From: Gammaproteobacteria bacterium
GTDB lineage: Bacteria; Pseudomonadota; Gammaproteobacteria; UBA4575
Direction of reading: 5' to 3'
Assembly (NCBI GenBank): GCA_026713925.1
Contig: JAPONM010000027.1
Location: 62,001 to 126,000 of the forward strand
Length of the DNA stretch: 64,000 bases
The position numbers and the translations under genes were made by a program. Positions 16,793-26,966 of the stretch are shown here, in pieces. How positions within the stretch are numbered: position 1 is the first letter of the stretch; each line of letters starts with the position of its first letter. The notes below the pieces were generated by a model. The model searched no databases. It saw only the letters and a program-made list of their open reading frames with translations, and was not told where the DNA came from.

Positions 16793-19264
16793 ATGCGTAT
16801 TGGATTCTCCGTTTACTGCACCGTCTTGGCAGGCATTCTTGCCACAACGTTTTTCGTTCCCAGTGCATCCGCTCAGGAGGATGGCGCAGTACTGCTTGAA
16901 GAAATCGTCGTTATCGGATCCCGGAGTCAGCAGCCGCGCTCCGTAGCGGATTCTCCCGTTCCGGTAGATGTTATCTCCGGTGAGGAGTTCAGGAGGCTCG
17001 GCAACACTGCGGATGCAACCGATAATCTGCTGAAAACGGTTCCGTCGTTTAACGCGACTACCGCAACCGGCGATTCGGACAGCTTTTCCAGGCCGGTGTC
17101 GTTACGCGGCATGGCGCAAGACCAAATTTTGTTGCTTGTCAACGGGAAACGCAGGCACCGTTCCTCTGTCATCGCGGAATTCGCTCCAGCTGCGGGAGCG
17201 GGGGCCCAGGGACCGAACATCGGGATGATTCCGCCCATTGCTGCCGAGAGCATCGAGGTTCTTCGCGACGGTGCCGCGGCACAATATGGGGCTGACGCCA
17301 TCGCGGGGGTCATCAACTTCCGGCTGAAAGATGCTTCCGAAGGTGGAGAGGTCCGGTTCCAGTATGGGCAATTCTACGAAGGTGAAAACAGCGCCAGACT
17401 GGAAAGCAACGTGGGTATTTCGCTGGGCCCCAATGGTTTTGCCAATCTCAGCATTGATTACGCGGACAACGATGGCCTGTCTCGTGGATTCCAGCGTCCA
17501 GATGCGCAGGAGTTGATTGACCAGGGGGTGATAGGCGTGGGAGCGGATTCTCCCTTTGGCGATGGTTATGCACAGAGTTGGGGTCGTCCGGAAACCAGGA
17601 ACCTGTTGCTGTTCATTAACAGCGGTTACGAGCTATCGGAGGATAGCGAAGCGTACTTGTTCGGTAACTATGCGGACACGTCGGGACGGTTTCGCTTCTT
17701 TTACCGCCCTCCCGACCATCGCACACGCACTCTCTGGCTGGCGGAGCGGGGTTACACGGGATCCGTACTGGAAACCGGGTATACGCCCTACCTGGACGGT
17801 GAACAGACGGACTACAGCCTGGTGGGAGGAATACGCGGCTACCTTCCCGGCGATTATTCATACGATGTAAGCGCTGCAATCGGTTTCAATGAACTGGACC
17901 ATTATCTGCATAACGCGGTGAGTTACGCGATTGACCCGGAGCCGAACAACATCGGGAAACGATCATTCTATATCGGCGCGTACGAGCAGGAGGAACTCAA
18001 TCTCAACGCGGATTTCACGAAACAGCTGACCGACTGGCTACACCTCGCTTTTGGCGCGGAATGGCGGGAAGAGACCTGGCGGCAGCGCCAGGGCGAACCC
18101 GATTCGTATCAAGGCGAGTATGAAGGAGGATTTGGTACTTCTCCGGCGGGGATGCAAGGATTCCGGCCGGAAGACTCGGGCAGCTGGTCAAGGGACAACA
18201 CCTCGCTGTACACGGAGTTGGAGCAGGACGCCGGCGACCGGCTGTTACTGCAGTACGCGCTTCGGTACGAGGACTATTCGGATTTTGGTAACGTCCTGGT
18301 CGGAAAGGTCGCTGCCCGTTTCGATGTTACGGATACGGTGTTGTTTCGTGGATCCTTGTCCACCGGCTTCCATGCTCCGACACCCGGCCAGTCGCACTTC
18401 CAGAGAGAGACGACCACGTTTGACTGTCCAGAGGCTGGCGGTGTATTCATAGGGGACTGCATTCTCGGGACCGTCCAGCCGGGCAGTGAAGCGGCGATAG
18501 CGCTGGGCGGCGGTCCTCTCGAGGAGGAAGAATCGATAAATTTCACGGTAGGAGCGAGTGTAGATTTGGGCATGTTCGGTAACGTGACGATCGACCTCTA
18601 CCGCATTGAAGTGGACGACCGGATTTACAAGGTCACGCCACCGGCCGGAGTTTACACCGATGCTGACGGAAACGTGACCCAGAATATCGCCGCTGCTACA
18701 AGCTACTCGGCTGCGTCGTTTTTCACGAACGTTCTGGACGTGCGCTCGTCTGGACTTGACTTGGTCCTGACGAAAGACATTCATTGGAATGACAGCGTAC
18801 AGTCGAATGTAACGTTCGCCTATAATTACAATGACTTCAGCGTTGAAGGACAGGATGAGATCAACGGCCAGAAGCTTGTCAGTGACAACCAGGTAGCTAG
18901 AATTGAACGCAGCTATCCGCGGCATCGATTTGTGGCCGGCATCGACACGGCGTATAGGAATTGGGATTTTCTGGTCAGAGCCAACTACTTCGGAAAACAT
19001 TACGATGTGGACAGGGGGGATATCACGCAAGGGACGTCATCCCCGATTGACCCGGTCGTATTCTTCGATGTCGAGCTTGGTTATCAAGTCAGCGAATCTA
19101 TGAAGTTCGTGGCTGGCGGTTCGAACATCTTCGACGAGTATGTTGATCGGGTCGATCCTGACCGGTACGCGAATAGATACGCCAACGGATTACAGTATCC
19201 GCGCCGGGCGGCACCGAATTATGAGGGTGGTTCCTGGTATCTTCGGACGCAGTACACGTTTTAG
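16793..19264 (+). CDS. TonB-dependent outer-membrane receptor
   Basis: An ~823-residue TonB-dependent receptor. A Sec signal peptide is visible (MRIGFS start, hydrophobic core, cleavage after SASA). A TonB-box-like segment EEIVVIGSR follows, then the plug domain (about residues 45-165) with the family motif VEVLRDGAAAQYGADAIAGVINF, and a beta-barrel ending in aromatic YTF. The start at 16793 is preferred over the upstream in-frame GTG because it gives a clean signal peptide and follows AAAGGACAGGG. The substrate cannot be told from sequence; the NTATDATDNLLKT-type plug is common in receptors for siderophores or carbohydrates. TonB/ExbBD encoded at the window start could energise it. Confidence 0.92.
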   Translation: MRIGFSVYCTVLAGILATTFFVPSASAQEDGAVLLEEIVVIGSRSQQPRSVADSPVPVDVISGEEFRRLGNTADATDNLLKTVPSFNATTATGDSDSFSRPVSLRGMAQDQILLLVNGKRRHRSSVIAEFAPAAGAGAQGPNIGMIPPIAAESIEVLRDGAAAQYGADAIAGVINFRLKDASEGGEVRFQYGQFYEGENSARLESNVGISLGPNGFANLSIDYADNDGLSRGFQRPDAQELIDQGVIGVGADSPFGDGYAQSWGRPETRNLLLFINSGYELSEDSEAYLFGNYADTSGRFRFFYRPPDHRTRTLWLAERGYTGSVLETGYTPYLDGEQTDYSLVGGIRGYLPGDYSYDVSAAIGFNELDHYLHNAVSYAIDPEPNNIGKRSFYIGAYEQEELNLNADFTKQLTDWLHLAFGAEWREETWRQRQGEPDSYQGEYEGGFGTSPAGMQGFRPEDSGSWSRDNTSLYTELEQDAGDRLLLQYALRYEDYSDFGNVLVGKVAARFDVTDTVLFRGSLSTGFHAPTPGQSHFQRETTTFDCPEAGGVFIGDCILGTVQPGSEAAIALGGGPLEEEESINFTVGASVDLGMFGNVTIDLYRIEVDDRIYKVTPPAGVYTDADGNVTQNIAAATSYSAASFFTNVLDVRSSGLDLVLTKDIHWNDSVQSNVTFAYNYNDFSVEGQDEINGQKLVSDNQVARIERSYPRHRFVAGIDTAYRNWDFLVRANYFGKHYDVDRGDITQGTSSPIDPVVFFDVELGYQVSESMKFVAGGSNIFDEYVDRVDPDRYANRYANGLQYPRRAAPNYEGGSWYLRTQYTF

Positions 19265-19299
19265 ATCAGTCTCCAAACACCGGTTTCCGCGGGGTGTCG

Positions 19300-19506
19300 C
19301 CTCTTCGCCGCTGGCGGCGCCAGCTTCCACGATCGCTGGCGTCCGCCGCCCCGAGCGAAGAACGCCGCGGTATGCACCTGGCATCGGGCGGCCAGACGGA
19401 CACGCCGTACCGCGCCATGGTGCAGCCAGCAACTGATGTCGATGTCGAAGACCCGGCGCAGTCGCTGCGCCCAATTGATCAGCATGCGGATGGGAACCCC
19501 GGTCAT
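19300..19506 (-). pseudogene. Remnant of an IS91-family transposase C-terminus
   Basis: On the minus strand a short open segment begins LINWAQRLRRVFDIDI and continues with a Cys, His-His-Gly and GAVRRV. This resembles the C-terminal zinc-ribbon approach of IS91-type transposases (WAQRLxRVFxIDIxxCxxCGGxVR), but with Cys positions decayed and the following part unrelated. No complete transposase or inverted repeats are present. The stretch between the receptor gene and the next gene (19265-19562) therefore looks like a transposon scar. Assignment is by eye. Confidence 0.45.
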
Positions 19507-19562
19507 GCTCCGACCGCAGATTAGGAAATGCGTTGTCGTTTGCCCTACAATGAATTGCCTGT

Positions 19563-20000
19563 ATGAAAAATATAAAGAACATTTTCCGCACCCTCGAAAA
19601 AAAAATGGAACAGTCGCGTTGGTTTGAAAATGACTGGGAGATCTATAACACGGGTAGTTACCTGCAACTCTATAAGGCCAACTGGCACAATGAGAATCAG
19701 TCCGGTGTACATTTTGAGACGTATATTGAAGCTGCCCAGATTAAGCAAAAGGCGTTCCCAGTCAGCATGCATGCCGAAGCAGATTGCCCATCGCAGTCAT
19801 GCTTTATCCAGAAATTCCTGGAATTAGAGGGAGATCGCATTCAGCGTTGGAAGGGATATAAGACAGTCGGTGAGGGGTATAGTGTTTGTCAGCGGAAACT
19901 TCCGCTCAATTTCAAGAATCTAGAAGAACGGCTTCTTGGAGAGTTCAACCGGCTTCGGCAGCTTGAAGCCGGAATTGATCAGATATTGCGTACACTTTGA
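19563..20000 (+). CDS. Hypothetical protein, 145 residues
   Basis: A soluble-looking 145-residue protein with no signal peptide or membrane segment and no family I recognise. It begins with a short basic helix, has a Trp-rich region (WFENDWEIY, YKANWHNE), then an HFETYIE motif, three cysteines in the middle (ADCPSQSCF, VCQRK) and a C-terminal amphipathic helix (EERLLGEFNRLRQLEAGIDQIL). It sits between the IS91-like remnant and ssrA, which hints at an accessory origin. Codon use is plausible for a real gene and the frame is uninterrupted. Confidence 0.5.
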   Translation: MKNIKNIFRTLEKKMEQSRWFENDWEIYNTGSYLQLYKANWHNENQSGVHFETYIEAAQIKQKAFPVSMHAEADCPSQSCFIQKFLELEGDRIQRWKGYKTVGEGYSVCQRKLPLNFKNLEERLLGEFNRLRQLEAGIDQILRTL

Positions 20001-20172
20001 GGCGCTTAGGTAGCCGACTTCCATGCCATCGGACGCGGGTGGAGAATCCTAATGCGAGTTACTCAAAGATATCCCTGCTTTCACCAACGCTGCGTTACAG
20101 GAAATATACTGCACAGAAAATGCTGTGCATTAGGGTTTATTGGAAGCTATCGGATGTTAACGGAAGTCTCAG

Positions 20173-20528
20173 TGGTGGAGGCGGCGGGAATCGAACCCGC
20201 GTCCGCAAATTCTACGCCGTTGGTACTACATGCTTAGTATCGCCTTTGTTTTAACATTCACTGCCCGGCGAACGGGGAGAGCAAACGCGATCCTGAAAAA
20301 GTTTGATGGATCCGCTTCAGGCAGGCTTCACCACGAGCTTGCTAAGGTTACACCCGGGTCCTGTCCCGCAAGCTGAACAGGTCGGATGGCATTAGTCTGT
20401 GGTTTAGGCAGCTAGTGCGTAGTTGTCATCGTTTGCAACTATAGGTTTGCAGCGTATTTTACGAGGCCAGCTACATCCTCGACATGCACCTCGGGTTTCG
20501 TAATCCACGTCGAAACCAGGTCGCCCCC
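20173..20528 (-). ncRNA. ssrA: Transfer-messenger RNA (tmRNA)
   Basis: The minus strand carries a full one-piece tmRNA of about 356 nt. The 5' end GGGGGCG pairs with the 3' CGCCTCC before ACCA, and the 3' part has the tRNA-like T arm GGTTCGATTCC. The internal reading frame at 20404-20436 encodes the proteolysis tag ANDDNYALAA followed by TAA, a tag typical of Gammaproteobacteria. tmRNA with SmpB rescues stalled ribosomes. A TATACT hexamer at 20544-20549 on the minus strand is a plausible -10 element. Confidence 0.95.
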
Positions 20529-20543
20529 AGAGAGACATGTAAA

Positions 20544-20549
20544 AGTATA
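20544..20549 (-). promoter_or_regulatory. Putative -10 element of ssrA
   Basis: TATACT on the minus strand lies 15 bases upstream of the mature tmRNA 5' end, with a weak GTGCCA -35-like hexamer 18 bases further up. The distance fits a precursor trimmed by RNase P. Confidence 0.4.
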
Positions 20550-20676
20550 TACTGAATCTATCCTGTTTGGCACGCATCTACAGATATTTTCAGCTTGACT
20601 AAATTGCGTGATAGGGTTCCCGGTTTTCGTTATGATTCACGCATTCATCTATCCTGGGAAAGGACATTTCGGTTAA

Positions 20677-23600
20677 ATGCTGATTTTTGAAGGCGGCAGT
20701 GCATTATCCGATTTCAGGGCTCGAAGTCTCAGCCACCAGCTGAAATGCATTTTTTCCGGGATTGAAGGCTTTACTGCCCGGTTCTATCACTTCATTGACA
20801 CGGCAGGCACGCTCAGTCCGGCCGAAAACGACCGTCTCAATGCATTGCTCTCCTATGCGCCTGCACCCCGTGAGGCAGGCAATGACTATCAGGTTCTTGT
20901 CATCCCGCGTCCCGGGACCATCTCGCCCTGGTCATCCAAGGCCACGGACATTGCCTGTAACTGTGCTCTCGACAAGGTCAGGCGCATTGAGCGGGGGACC
21001 CTGTTCCAGTTTGCCCTGATCAAGGAACTCGATAGCCAGGAGCAAAACCGCATTGCGCAGCATTTACATGACCGTATGACGGAGTCCGTTGTATTTTCCG
21101 TACAGGAGGCTGCATCGCTATTTGCGCAAGAGTCCGCAAGGGGCCTTGTGCGGCTGGATTTCAAGAGGAATCCTAAAGCCGTGCTGCAGCAGGCCGACCG
21201 GGAAATGGGTCTGGCGCTTGCAGACGATGAAATCGATTACCTGGTCGAACATTACCGGGAGTTGGGGAGGGTCCCGACGGATGTCGAGCTGATGATGTTT
21301 GCCCAGGCCAACTCGGAACACTGCCGGCACAAGATCTTCAATGCCTCCTGGACTGTCGATAACGAGCCGCAACAACACAGCCTGTTCGGGATGATTCGTG
21401 AGACGTCCAGGCATGCGTCGCAAAACCTGCTTTCCGCCTACCGTGACAATGCGGCAGTCATCCGGGGGCATCGTGCCACCCGGTTTCTGTCCAACCCTGA
21501 AACAAACCGGTATGAGCAGGTCGCCGAAGATGTGCACCTTCTGATGAAGGTGGAGACACACAATCATCCGACTGCCATTTCACCGTTCCCGGGTGCGGCA
21601 ACGGGTTCGGGAGGTGAAATCAGGGATGAGGGTGCGGTAGGCTGTGGAGGGCGCCCCAAGGCAGGATTATGCGGCTTTTCCGTATCGAACCTCAGGCTGC
21701 CCGAAAGGCCGCAGCCCTGGGAACATGAGTACGGCAAGCCGGACTGGATGGCCACCCCGCTGGAGATCATGATCGAGGGGCCGGTCGGTGCGGCTTCTTT
21801 CAACAATGAATTCGGGCGCCCCAATATTCTCGGGTACTTTCGCACCCTGGAGATCGATGTATCGCCTGCCCGGGACCATCCGGATGTGTGGGGGTACCAC
21901 AAGCCGATCATGCTTGCGGGTGGGCTGGGTAATGTACGTGCCATGCATGTCAAGAAAAAGAAGTTTGCGCAAGGCACGCCAATCGTGGTGCTCGGTGGTC
22001 CGGCCATGCTGATAGGCCTGGGAGGCGGTGCGGCTTCTTCAATGTCAAGCGGCAAAAGTACGCAGGCGCTGGATTTTGCCTCCGTACAACGTGGCAATGC
22101 CGAGATGCAGCGGCGCTGCCAGGAAGTCATTGAACGCTGTACAGCCCATGGAGCAGGCAATCCGATCCTGTCTGTCCATGACGTGGGAGCAGGGGGGCTG
22201 TCCAATGCGATTCCCGAGTTGCTGGATGGTGCGGGACAGGGGGGAGAATTTGAATTGCGTGACATTCCGAACGATGAACCGGGGATGTCACCCAAGGAGA
22301 TCTGGTGCAACGAAGCCCAGGAGCGCTATGTACTGGCTGTCGAGCGGGACAAGCTCGAACATTTCATCGAAATCTGTACACGTGAGCGCTGTCCGTACGC
22401 CGTGGCAGGCTTCAGTACAGCGAGACGTCAACTCATTGTGAAAGACCGTCTCCTGGATGATGTGCCCATCGATCTTCCGATGAGCATGCTGTTCGGTAAA
22501 ACCCCCGGGATGCATCGTGAGGCGGAGGCGGCCAGGCCCCGAAAGCCACAGCCGCCGGTGCATGACCCTGCAGTGGATGAGGCCGTGCGGAGAATCCTGC
22601 AATGCCCTGCAGTGGCTGCCAAGAACTTCCTGATTACCATAGGGGACCGTACGGTCACCGGGATGGTGGCCCGGGATCCGTTCGTCGGGCCCTGGCAGGT
22701 TGCTGTATCGGATGTAGCCGTGACCTGCAGTGACTTCCAGGGGTATGCGGGAGAGGCCATGGCGGTCGGTGAACGCCCGCCCGTTGCCTTGCTTTGTGCC
22801 CCTGCATCCGGGCGGCTGGCCGTGGGAGAAGCCATCACCAATATTCTGGCTGCAGACGTAAGGCAGCTTGCAGACATCAGCCTGTCCGCCAACTGGATGG
22901 CGGCTGCCGGCCATCCAGGTGCCGATGCTGAGCTGTATGCAACGGTCGAGGCCGTGGCCAGGGAACTTTGCCCTGCGCTGGGGATTGCCATTCCCGTGGG
23001 CAAGGACTCGCTGTCGATGAAAAGCATGTGGACGGACGGTTCGGGTGAGAAGTCCGTAACCGCCCCGTTGTCCCTGATCATTTCTGCATTCGCGCCGGTG
23101 ACGGATGTGCGCCGGACCCTGACCCCGGTACTCAATACAGGGACGGAAGATACCCTGCTGCTCCTGGTGGACCTTGGCAAATCCCAGAATCGTCTCGGTG
23201 GGTCCGCCTTTTGCCAGGTATTCTCCCGGGTCGGCACCGTGCCTGCCGACCTGGACGATGCCGCAGACCTGGTGAACCTGTTTCATGCGGTGACTGCACT
23301 GAAACGGCTGGAACTTGTGCAGGCGTATCATGACCGTTCGGACGGGGGCCTGTTTTGCACGCTGTGCGAGATGAGCTTCGCCAGCCACGTGGGCCTGGAT
23401 ATTCACCTGGACACCCTCGGGCCTGACCCGGTGGCAAGCCTGTTCTCGGAGGAGCTTGGAGCCGTCATCCAGGTTGCCAGGCGTGACAGTGACAGGGTTC
23501 TTTCCGTACTGGCGCAACATCACCTGGCAGACTGCACGCACGTGGTTGCCAAGCCGAATTCGTCCGGCAAGATAGTGGTTTCTCATGGGGGGCAGGTTCT

Positions 23601-24567
23601 CTATCAGGCCGGGCGCAGCGCATTGCAGGGGCTGTGGATGCAGACCAGCCATGCGATCCAGGCATTGCGGGATAACCCCGAGTGTGCGCAGCAGGAACTG
23701 GACTCGATTCTTGACCCTGAGAACCCGGGGCTGTCTGTACGGTTGACCTTCGATCAGCAGGACGCGGAGAATCCGCCGTCCATCCATGCCGGCACGCGCC
23801 CGAACGTGGCCATCCTGCGTGAACAGGGTGTCAATGGCCACATGGAGATGGCGGCAGCGTTTGAGCGTGCAGGATTCAGTTGCGTGGACGTGCACATGAG
23901 CGACCTGGATTCGGGCAGGCAGGGGCTGGACGGGTTCCAGGGCCTCGTGGCCTGCGGCGGATTCTCATATGGCGATGTGCTGGGTGCCGGGGGCGGCTGG
24001 GCCAAGTCAATCCTGTTCAATACCCGGCTCAGGGATATGCTGACAGCATTTTTTGAACGTGAGGACGTGTTTGCCCTGGGCGTGTGCAACGGCTGCCAGA
24101 TGTTCGCACAGCTGAGCGAGCTGATCCCGGGAACGCAAAACTGGCCACGGTTTGCCCACAATACCTCGGGCCAGTTTGAAGCACGGCAAGTGATGGTGGA
24201 GGTGATGCCGTCACCCTCGATATTTTTCCAGGGCATGCAGGGGTCCTGTTTGCCCATTGTTGTCGCGCATGGGGAAGGCAAGGCCAGTTTTCGTACCGGC
24301 GCACTGGATGCACTTCTGGAACACCGGATGGTATCCATGAAATACATTGACAATAATCTGCAAGCCACTGATATGTATCCTTATAACCCTAACGGTTCTC
24401 CCCATGGAGCCACGGCCTTTTGCAGCCAGGATGGCCGGGTTACAATCATGATGCCCCATCCGGAAAGGCTGTTCCGTACGGTTCAGTATTCCTGGCATCC
24501 CGAAGGGTGGCCCGAAGACGGCCCCTGGATGCAAATGTTCAGGAATGCGCGAGCAGCCCTGGAGTAG
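20677..24567 (+). CDS. purL: Phosphoribosylformylglycinamidine synthase
   Basis: A 1296-residue large-type PurL, the length of the E. coli enzyme. It converts FGAR, glutamine and ATP to FGAM in purine synthesis. The N-terminal PurS-like domain is followed by the linker, two AIR-synthase-like halves (motifs MKVETHNHPTAISPFPGAATG and GGAASSMSSG) and a C-terminal class I glutaminase with the nucleophile in LGVCNGCQMF and the HPER triad segment near the end. All hallmark motifs are present and the frame is intact. AAAGGA precedes the ATG by about 11 bases. It is divergent from ssrA. Confidence 0.98.
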   Translation: MLIFEGGSALSDFRARSLSHQLKCIFSGIEGFTARFYHFIDTAGTLSPAENDRLNALLSYAPAPREAGNDYQVLVIPRPGTISPWSSKATDIACNCALDKVRRIERGTLFQFALIKELDSQEQNRIAQHLHDRMTESVVFSVQEAASLFAQESARGLVRLDFKRNPKAVLQQADREMGLALADDEIDYLVEHYRELGRVPTDVELMMFAQANSEHCRHKIFNASWTVDNEPQQHSLFGMIRETSRHASQNLLSAYRDNAAVIRGHRATRFLSNPETNRYEQVAEDVHLLMKVETHNHPTAISPFPGAATGSGGEIRDEGAVGCGGRPKAGLCGFSVSNLRLPERPQPWEHEYGKPDWMATPLEIMIEGPVGAASFNNEFGRPNILGYFRTLEIDVSPARDHPDVWGYHKPIMLAGGLGNVRAMHVKKKKFAQGTPIVVLGGPAMLIGLGGGAASSMSSGKSTQALDFASVQRGNAEMQRRCQEVIERCTAHGAGNPILSVHDVGAGGLSNAIPELLDGAGQGGEFELRDIPNDEPGMSPKEIWCNEAQERYVLAVERDKLEHFIEICTRERCPYAVAGFSTARRQLIVKDRLLDDVPIDLPMSMLFGKTPGMHREAEAARPRKPQPPVHDPAVDEAVRRILQCPAVAAKNFLITIGDRTVTGMVARDPFVGPWQVAVSDVAVTCSDFQGYAGEAMAVGERPPVALLCAPASGRLAVGEAITNILAADVRQLADISLSANWMAAAGHPGADAELYATVEAVARELCPALGIAIPVGKDSLSMKSMWTDGSGEKSVTAPLSLIISAFAPVTDVRRTLTPVLNTGTEDTLLLLVDLGKSQNRLGGSAFCQVFSRVGTVPADLDDAADLVNLFHAVTALKRLELVQAYHDRSDGGLFCTLCEMSFASHVGLDIHLDTLGPDPVASLFSEELGAVIQVARRDSDRVLSVLAQHHLADCTHVVAKPNSSGKIVVSHGGQVLYQAGRSALQGLWMQTSHAIQALRDNPECAQQELDSILDPENPGLSVRLTFDQQDAENPPSIHAGTRPNVAILREQGVNGHMEMAAAFERAGFSCVDVHMSDLDSGRQGLDGFQGLVACGGFSYGDVLGAGGGWAKSILFNTRLRDMLTAFFEREDVFALGVCNGCQMFAQLSELIPGTQNWPRFAHNTSGQFEARQVMVEVMPSPSIFFQGMQGSCLPIVVAHGEGKASFRTGALDALLEHRMVSMKYIDNNLQATDMYPYNPNGSPHGATAFCSQDGRVTIMMPHPERLFRTVQYSWHPEGWPEDGPWMQMFRNARAALE

Positions 24568-24610
24568 CCTGCATGAGGTGGCTTGGGGCAGTACGATAAC
24601 CTGTTGAACT

Positions 24611-25555
24611 ATGGCTAAAACCTGTGTCTTTCTTGGCGAGGAGCTGGCGAAATACGGATTCCCGGATGGTCATCCGTTCAGCTCGGACCGGCATGCAGCG
24701 TACCAGGATGCACTGCAATCCTCAGGCCTGCTGGACCGGTGCTGTGTCCGCAACCCGCACCCGGCAACGGTCGAGGAGCTCGAGCGATTCCATAGCCAGG
24801 CATACATCGCCAGGGTCCGGAGTCATTCCGAGTCAGGCCGCGGTTACCTGGATGCGGGCGATACCCCGGCATTTCCGGGTGTGTACGAAGCGGCTGCGAC
24901 CGTCGCAGGTACGACCCTTGCGGCGGTAGAGGCTGTCATGGAAGGGGAGTGCAGGCATGCGTTCAATCCGATTGGCGGATTGCATCATGCTCGACGGGAT
25001 GCGGCCAGTGGCTTTTGCGTGTTTAACGATATCGGCATTGCCATCGAACACTTGGTTTCCGTCCACGGGTTGAACCAGATCCTGTATGTCGATATTGACG
25101 CCCACCATGGGGACGGGGTGTATTACTCGTTTGAAGGCGATGAGCGGGTGGTTTTTCTGGACTTTCACCAGCACAGCAGAACCCTCTATCCCGGTACCGG
25201 CAAGGCGTTCGAGACGGGCACCGGGCCTGCACAAGGCACGAAACTGAACGTGGAAATGCTACCGGGCAGCAGCGATGAGGCATTCCTCGCCCAATGGGAG
25301 CAGGCTCGGGGTTTTATTGACCGGTTTGCCCCGGAGTTCGTCTTGCTGCAATGCGGGGTGGACAGCATGAGCGGGGACCCGATCACGGATCTTCACTACA
25401 GCCACAAGGTACACGAATTCGTGACGAATCAGTTGATACGCCATGCCGAATTGCATTGTCAAGGCAGGCTGGTTGCCATGGGAGGCGGGGGCTACAGCCT
25501 GGAAAATATCTCGAAAGGCTGGTCATCCGTGACCGCATCCATGGTGAACGCCTGA
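24611..25555 (+). CDS. Histone-deacetylase-family zinc amidohydrolase
   Basis: A 314-residue member of the arginase/deacetylase fold, bacterial histone-deacetylase-like class. The active-site His pair is in GGLHHARRD, the GFCVFNDIGIA strand and the zinc ligands in YVDIDAHHGDGV are present, and the late GGGGYS glycine-rich loop with the catalytic Tyr is conserved. Bacterial relatives act on acetylpolyamines, acetoin-related or other acetylated small molecules; the substrate here is not evident. It follows purL by 43 bases in the same direction and may share its transcript. Confidence 0.92.
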   Translation: MAKTCVFLGEELAKYGFPDGHPFSSDRHAAYQDALQSSGLLDRCCVRNPHPATVEELERFHSQAYIARVRSHSESGRGYLDAGDTPAFPGVYEAAATVAGTTLAAVEAVMEGECRHAFNPIGGLHHARRDAASGFCVFNDIGIAIEHLVSVHGLNQILYVDIDAHHGDGVYYSFEGDERVVFLDFHQHSRTLYPGTGKAFETGTGPAQGTKLNVEMLPGSSDEAFLAQWEQARGFIDRFAPEFVLLQCGVDSMSGDPITDLHYSHKVHEFVTNQLIRHAELHCQGRLVAMGGGGYSLENISKGWSSVTASMVNA

Positions 25556-25597
25556 CCAGGGTACCCATATCTTGCGGTTCTGGCCCATTATTTGGGC

Positions 25598-25603
25598 TAT
25601 AAT
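25598..25603 (+). promoter_or_regulatory. Putative -10 element upstream of glyA
   Basis: A perfect TATAAT lies 50 bases before the glyA start. A short GCCCA-TTATT-TGGGC hairpin overlaps the region just upstream. The -35 element is unclear (TTGCGG with an over-long 20-base spacer). Confidence 0.45.
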
Positions 25604-25652
25604 CCTGTAGTTACACCGCATTAAAAGAAATATCCGAGCAGGAGAAAGAGTA

Positions 25653-26933
25653 ATGTTCACAGCAGACATGACCGTTGCAAGTTTTGACAGGGAACTCAAG
25701 GAAGCGATCCAGTCAGAGATTCGCCGACAGGAAGAACATGTGGAGCTGATTGCTTCAGAAAACTACGCCAGCCCACGCGTCATGGAGGCACAGGGCAGTG
25801 TGCTCACCAATAAATATGCAGAAGGGTATCCTGCCAAGCGCTATTACGGGGGCTGTGAATACGTCGACATTGCCGAGCAGCTTGCGATCGACCGGGTCAA
25901 GCAGCTGTTCAGTGCGGATTATGCCAACGTGCAGCCTCATTCAGGCTCCCAGGCCAATGCCGCAGTATACCTTGCACTGCTTGCCCCGCACGACACCATC
26001 ATGGGCCTGGCTCTGCCCCATGGCGGGCACCTGACACATGGCTGCCCGGTCAACTTTTCCGGAAAGGTCTTCAATGCGGTTCAATACGGCCTCAACCCGG
26101 ACACGGGTGAAGTGGATTATGACCAGGTAGAGCAGCTGGCCAAAGAACATAAGCCGAAAATGATCATTGCCGGGTTTTCCGCATATTCCAGGGTCTGGGA
26201 CTGGCAGCGTTTCCGCGACATATGTGATGAAGTGGGAGCCTATTTGGTCGTGGACATGGCCCATGTTGCAGGACTGATCGCAACCGGCCTGTATCCTAAT
26301 CCTGTGCCTGTAGCAGATGTTGTCACGTCGACGACCCACAAGACCCTGCGCGGACCGCGTGGCGGGATCATCCTGGCGCGTGAAAACGAGGAGATTACAA
26401 AAAAACTGAATTCCATGGTTTTCCCGGGCACACAGGGCGGGCCGCTGATGCACGTGATTGCCGCCAAGGCCGTGGCATTCCTGGAAGCCCTGCAGCCGGA
26501 ATTCAAGACATACCAGCAGCAGGTGTTGAACAATGCAAGGGTCATGGCAAAACAGTTCATGGAGCGCGGGTACAAGATTGTCTCAGGGGGCACGGATGAT
26601 CACTTGTTTCTGGTTGACCTGATTGACAAGGGAATTACCGGTAAAGCGGCTGATGCCGCATTGGGGAAAGCCAATATTACGGTCAACAAGAATACCGTGC
26701 CGAATGACCCGCAATCCCCGTTTGTGACCAGCGGACTGAGAATTGGCAGTCCGGCTGCTACCACCCGCGGGTTCAAGGAGCCGGAGTGCCAGGAACTTGT
26801 CAACTGGATGTGTGACATCCTGGATGATCTGGACAATGCACAGACTGTGGAGCGGGTGAAGCATCAGGTGCTGGATTTGTGCAAGCGTTTTCCGGTCTAC
26901 CAGGCCAGTGCGGAGCAGCAGGCCGTGGCCTAG
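25653..26933 (+). CDS. glyA: Serine hydroxymethyltransferase
   Basis: A 426-residue GlyA that interconverts serine and glycine with tetrahydrofolate as one-carbon carrier. The PLP lysine lies in [13 protein letters not shown], and the N-terminal LIASENYAS and YGGCEYVD motifs are canonical. The start is supported by AGGAGAAAGAGTA directly upstream. It opens a run of same-strand genes (nrdR, rib, nusB) in an order common in Proteobacteria. The folate one-carbon link may matter for the sarcosine oxidase encoded near 54-59 kb, which yields methylene-tetrahydrofolate and glycine. Confidence 0.98.
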   Translation: MFTADMTVASFDRELKEAIQSEIRRQEEHVELIASENYASPRVMEAQGSVLTNKYAEGYPAKRYYGGCEYVDIAEQLAIDRVKQLFSADYANVQPHSGSQANAAVYLALLAPHDTIMGLALPHGGHLTHGCPVNFSGKVFNAVQYGLNPDTGEVDYDQVEQLAKEHKPKMIIAGFSAYSRVWDWQRFRDICDEVGAYLVVDMAHVAGLIATGLYPNPVPVADVVTSTTHKTLRGPRGGIILARENEEITKKLNSMVFPGTQGGPLMHVIAAKAVAFLEALQPEFKTYQQQVLNNARVMAKQFMERGYKIVSGGTDDHLFLVDLIDKGITGKAADAALGKANITVNKNTVPNDPQSPFVTSGLRIGSPAATTRGFKEPECQELVNWMCDILDDLDNAQTVERVKHQVLDLCKRFPVYQASAEQQAVA

Positions 26934-26966
26934 CTGTCAGCCGCCCGAACATCCCCTGGCCGCAAG

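Noticed and set aside
19997-20254. 85-codon plus-strand frame at the edge of ssrA
   Set aside because: It is produced by reading the complement of the tmRNA 3' domain; the RNA features are decisive.
22288-23895. 535-codon minus-strand open frame
   Set aside because: Antisense shadow of purL, which has all expected motifs.
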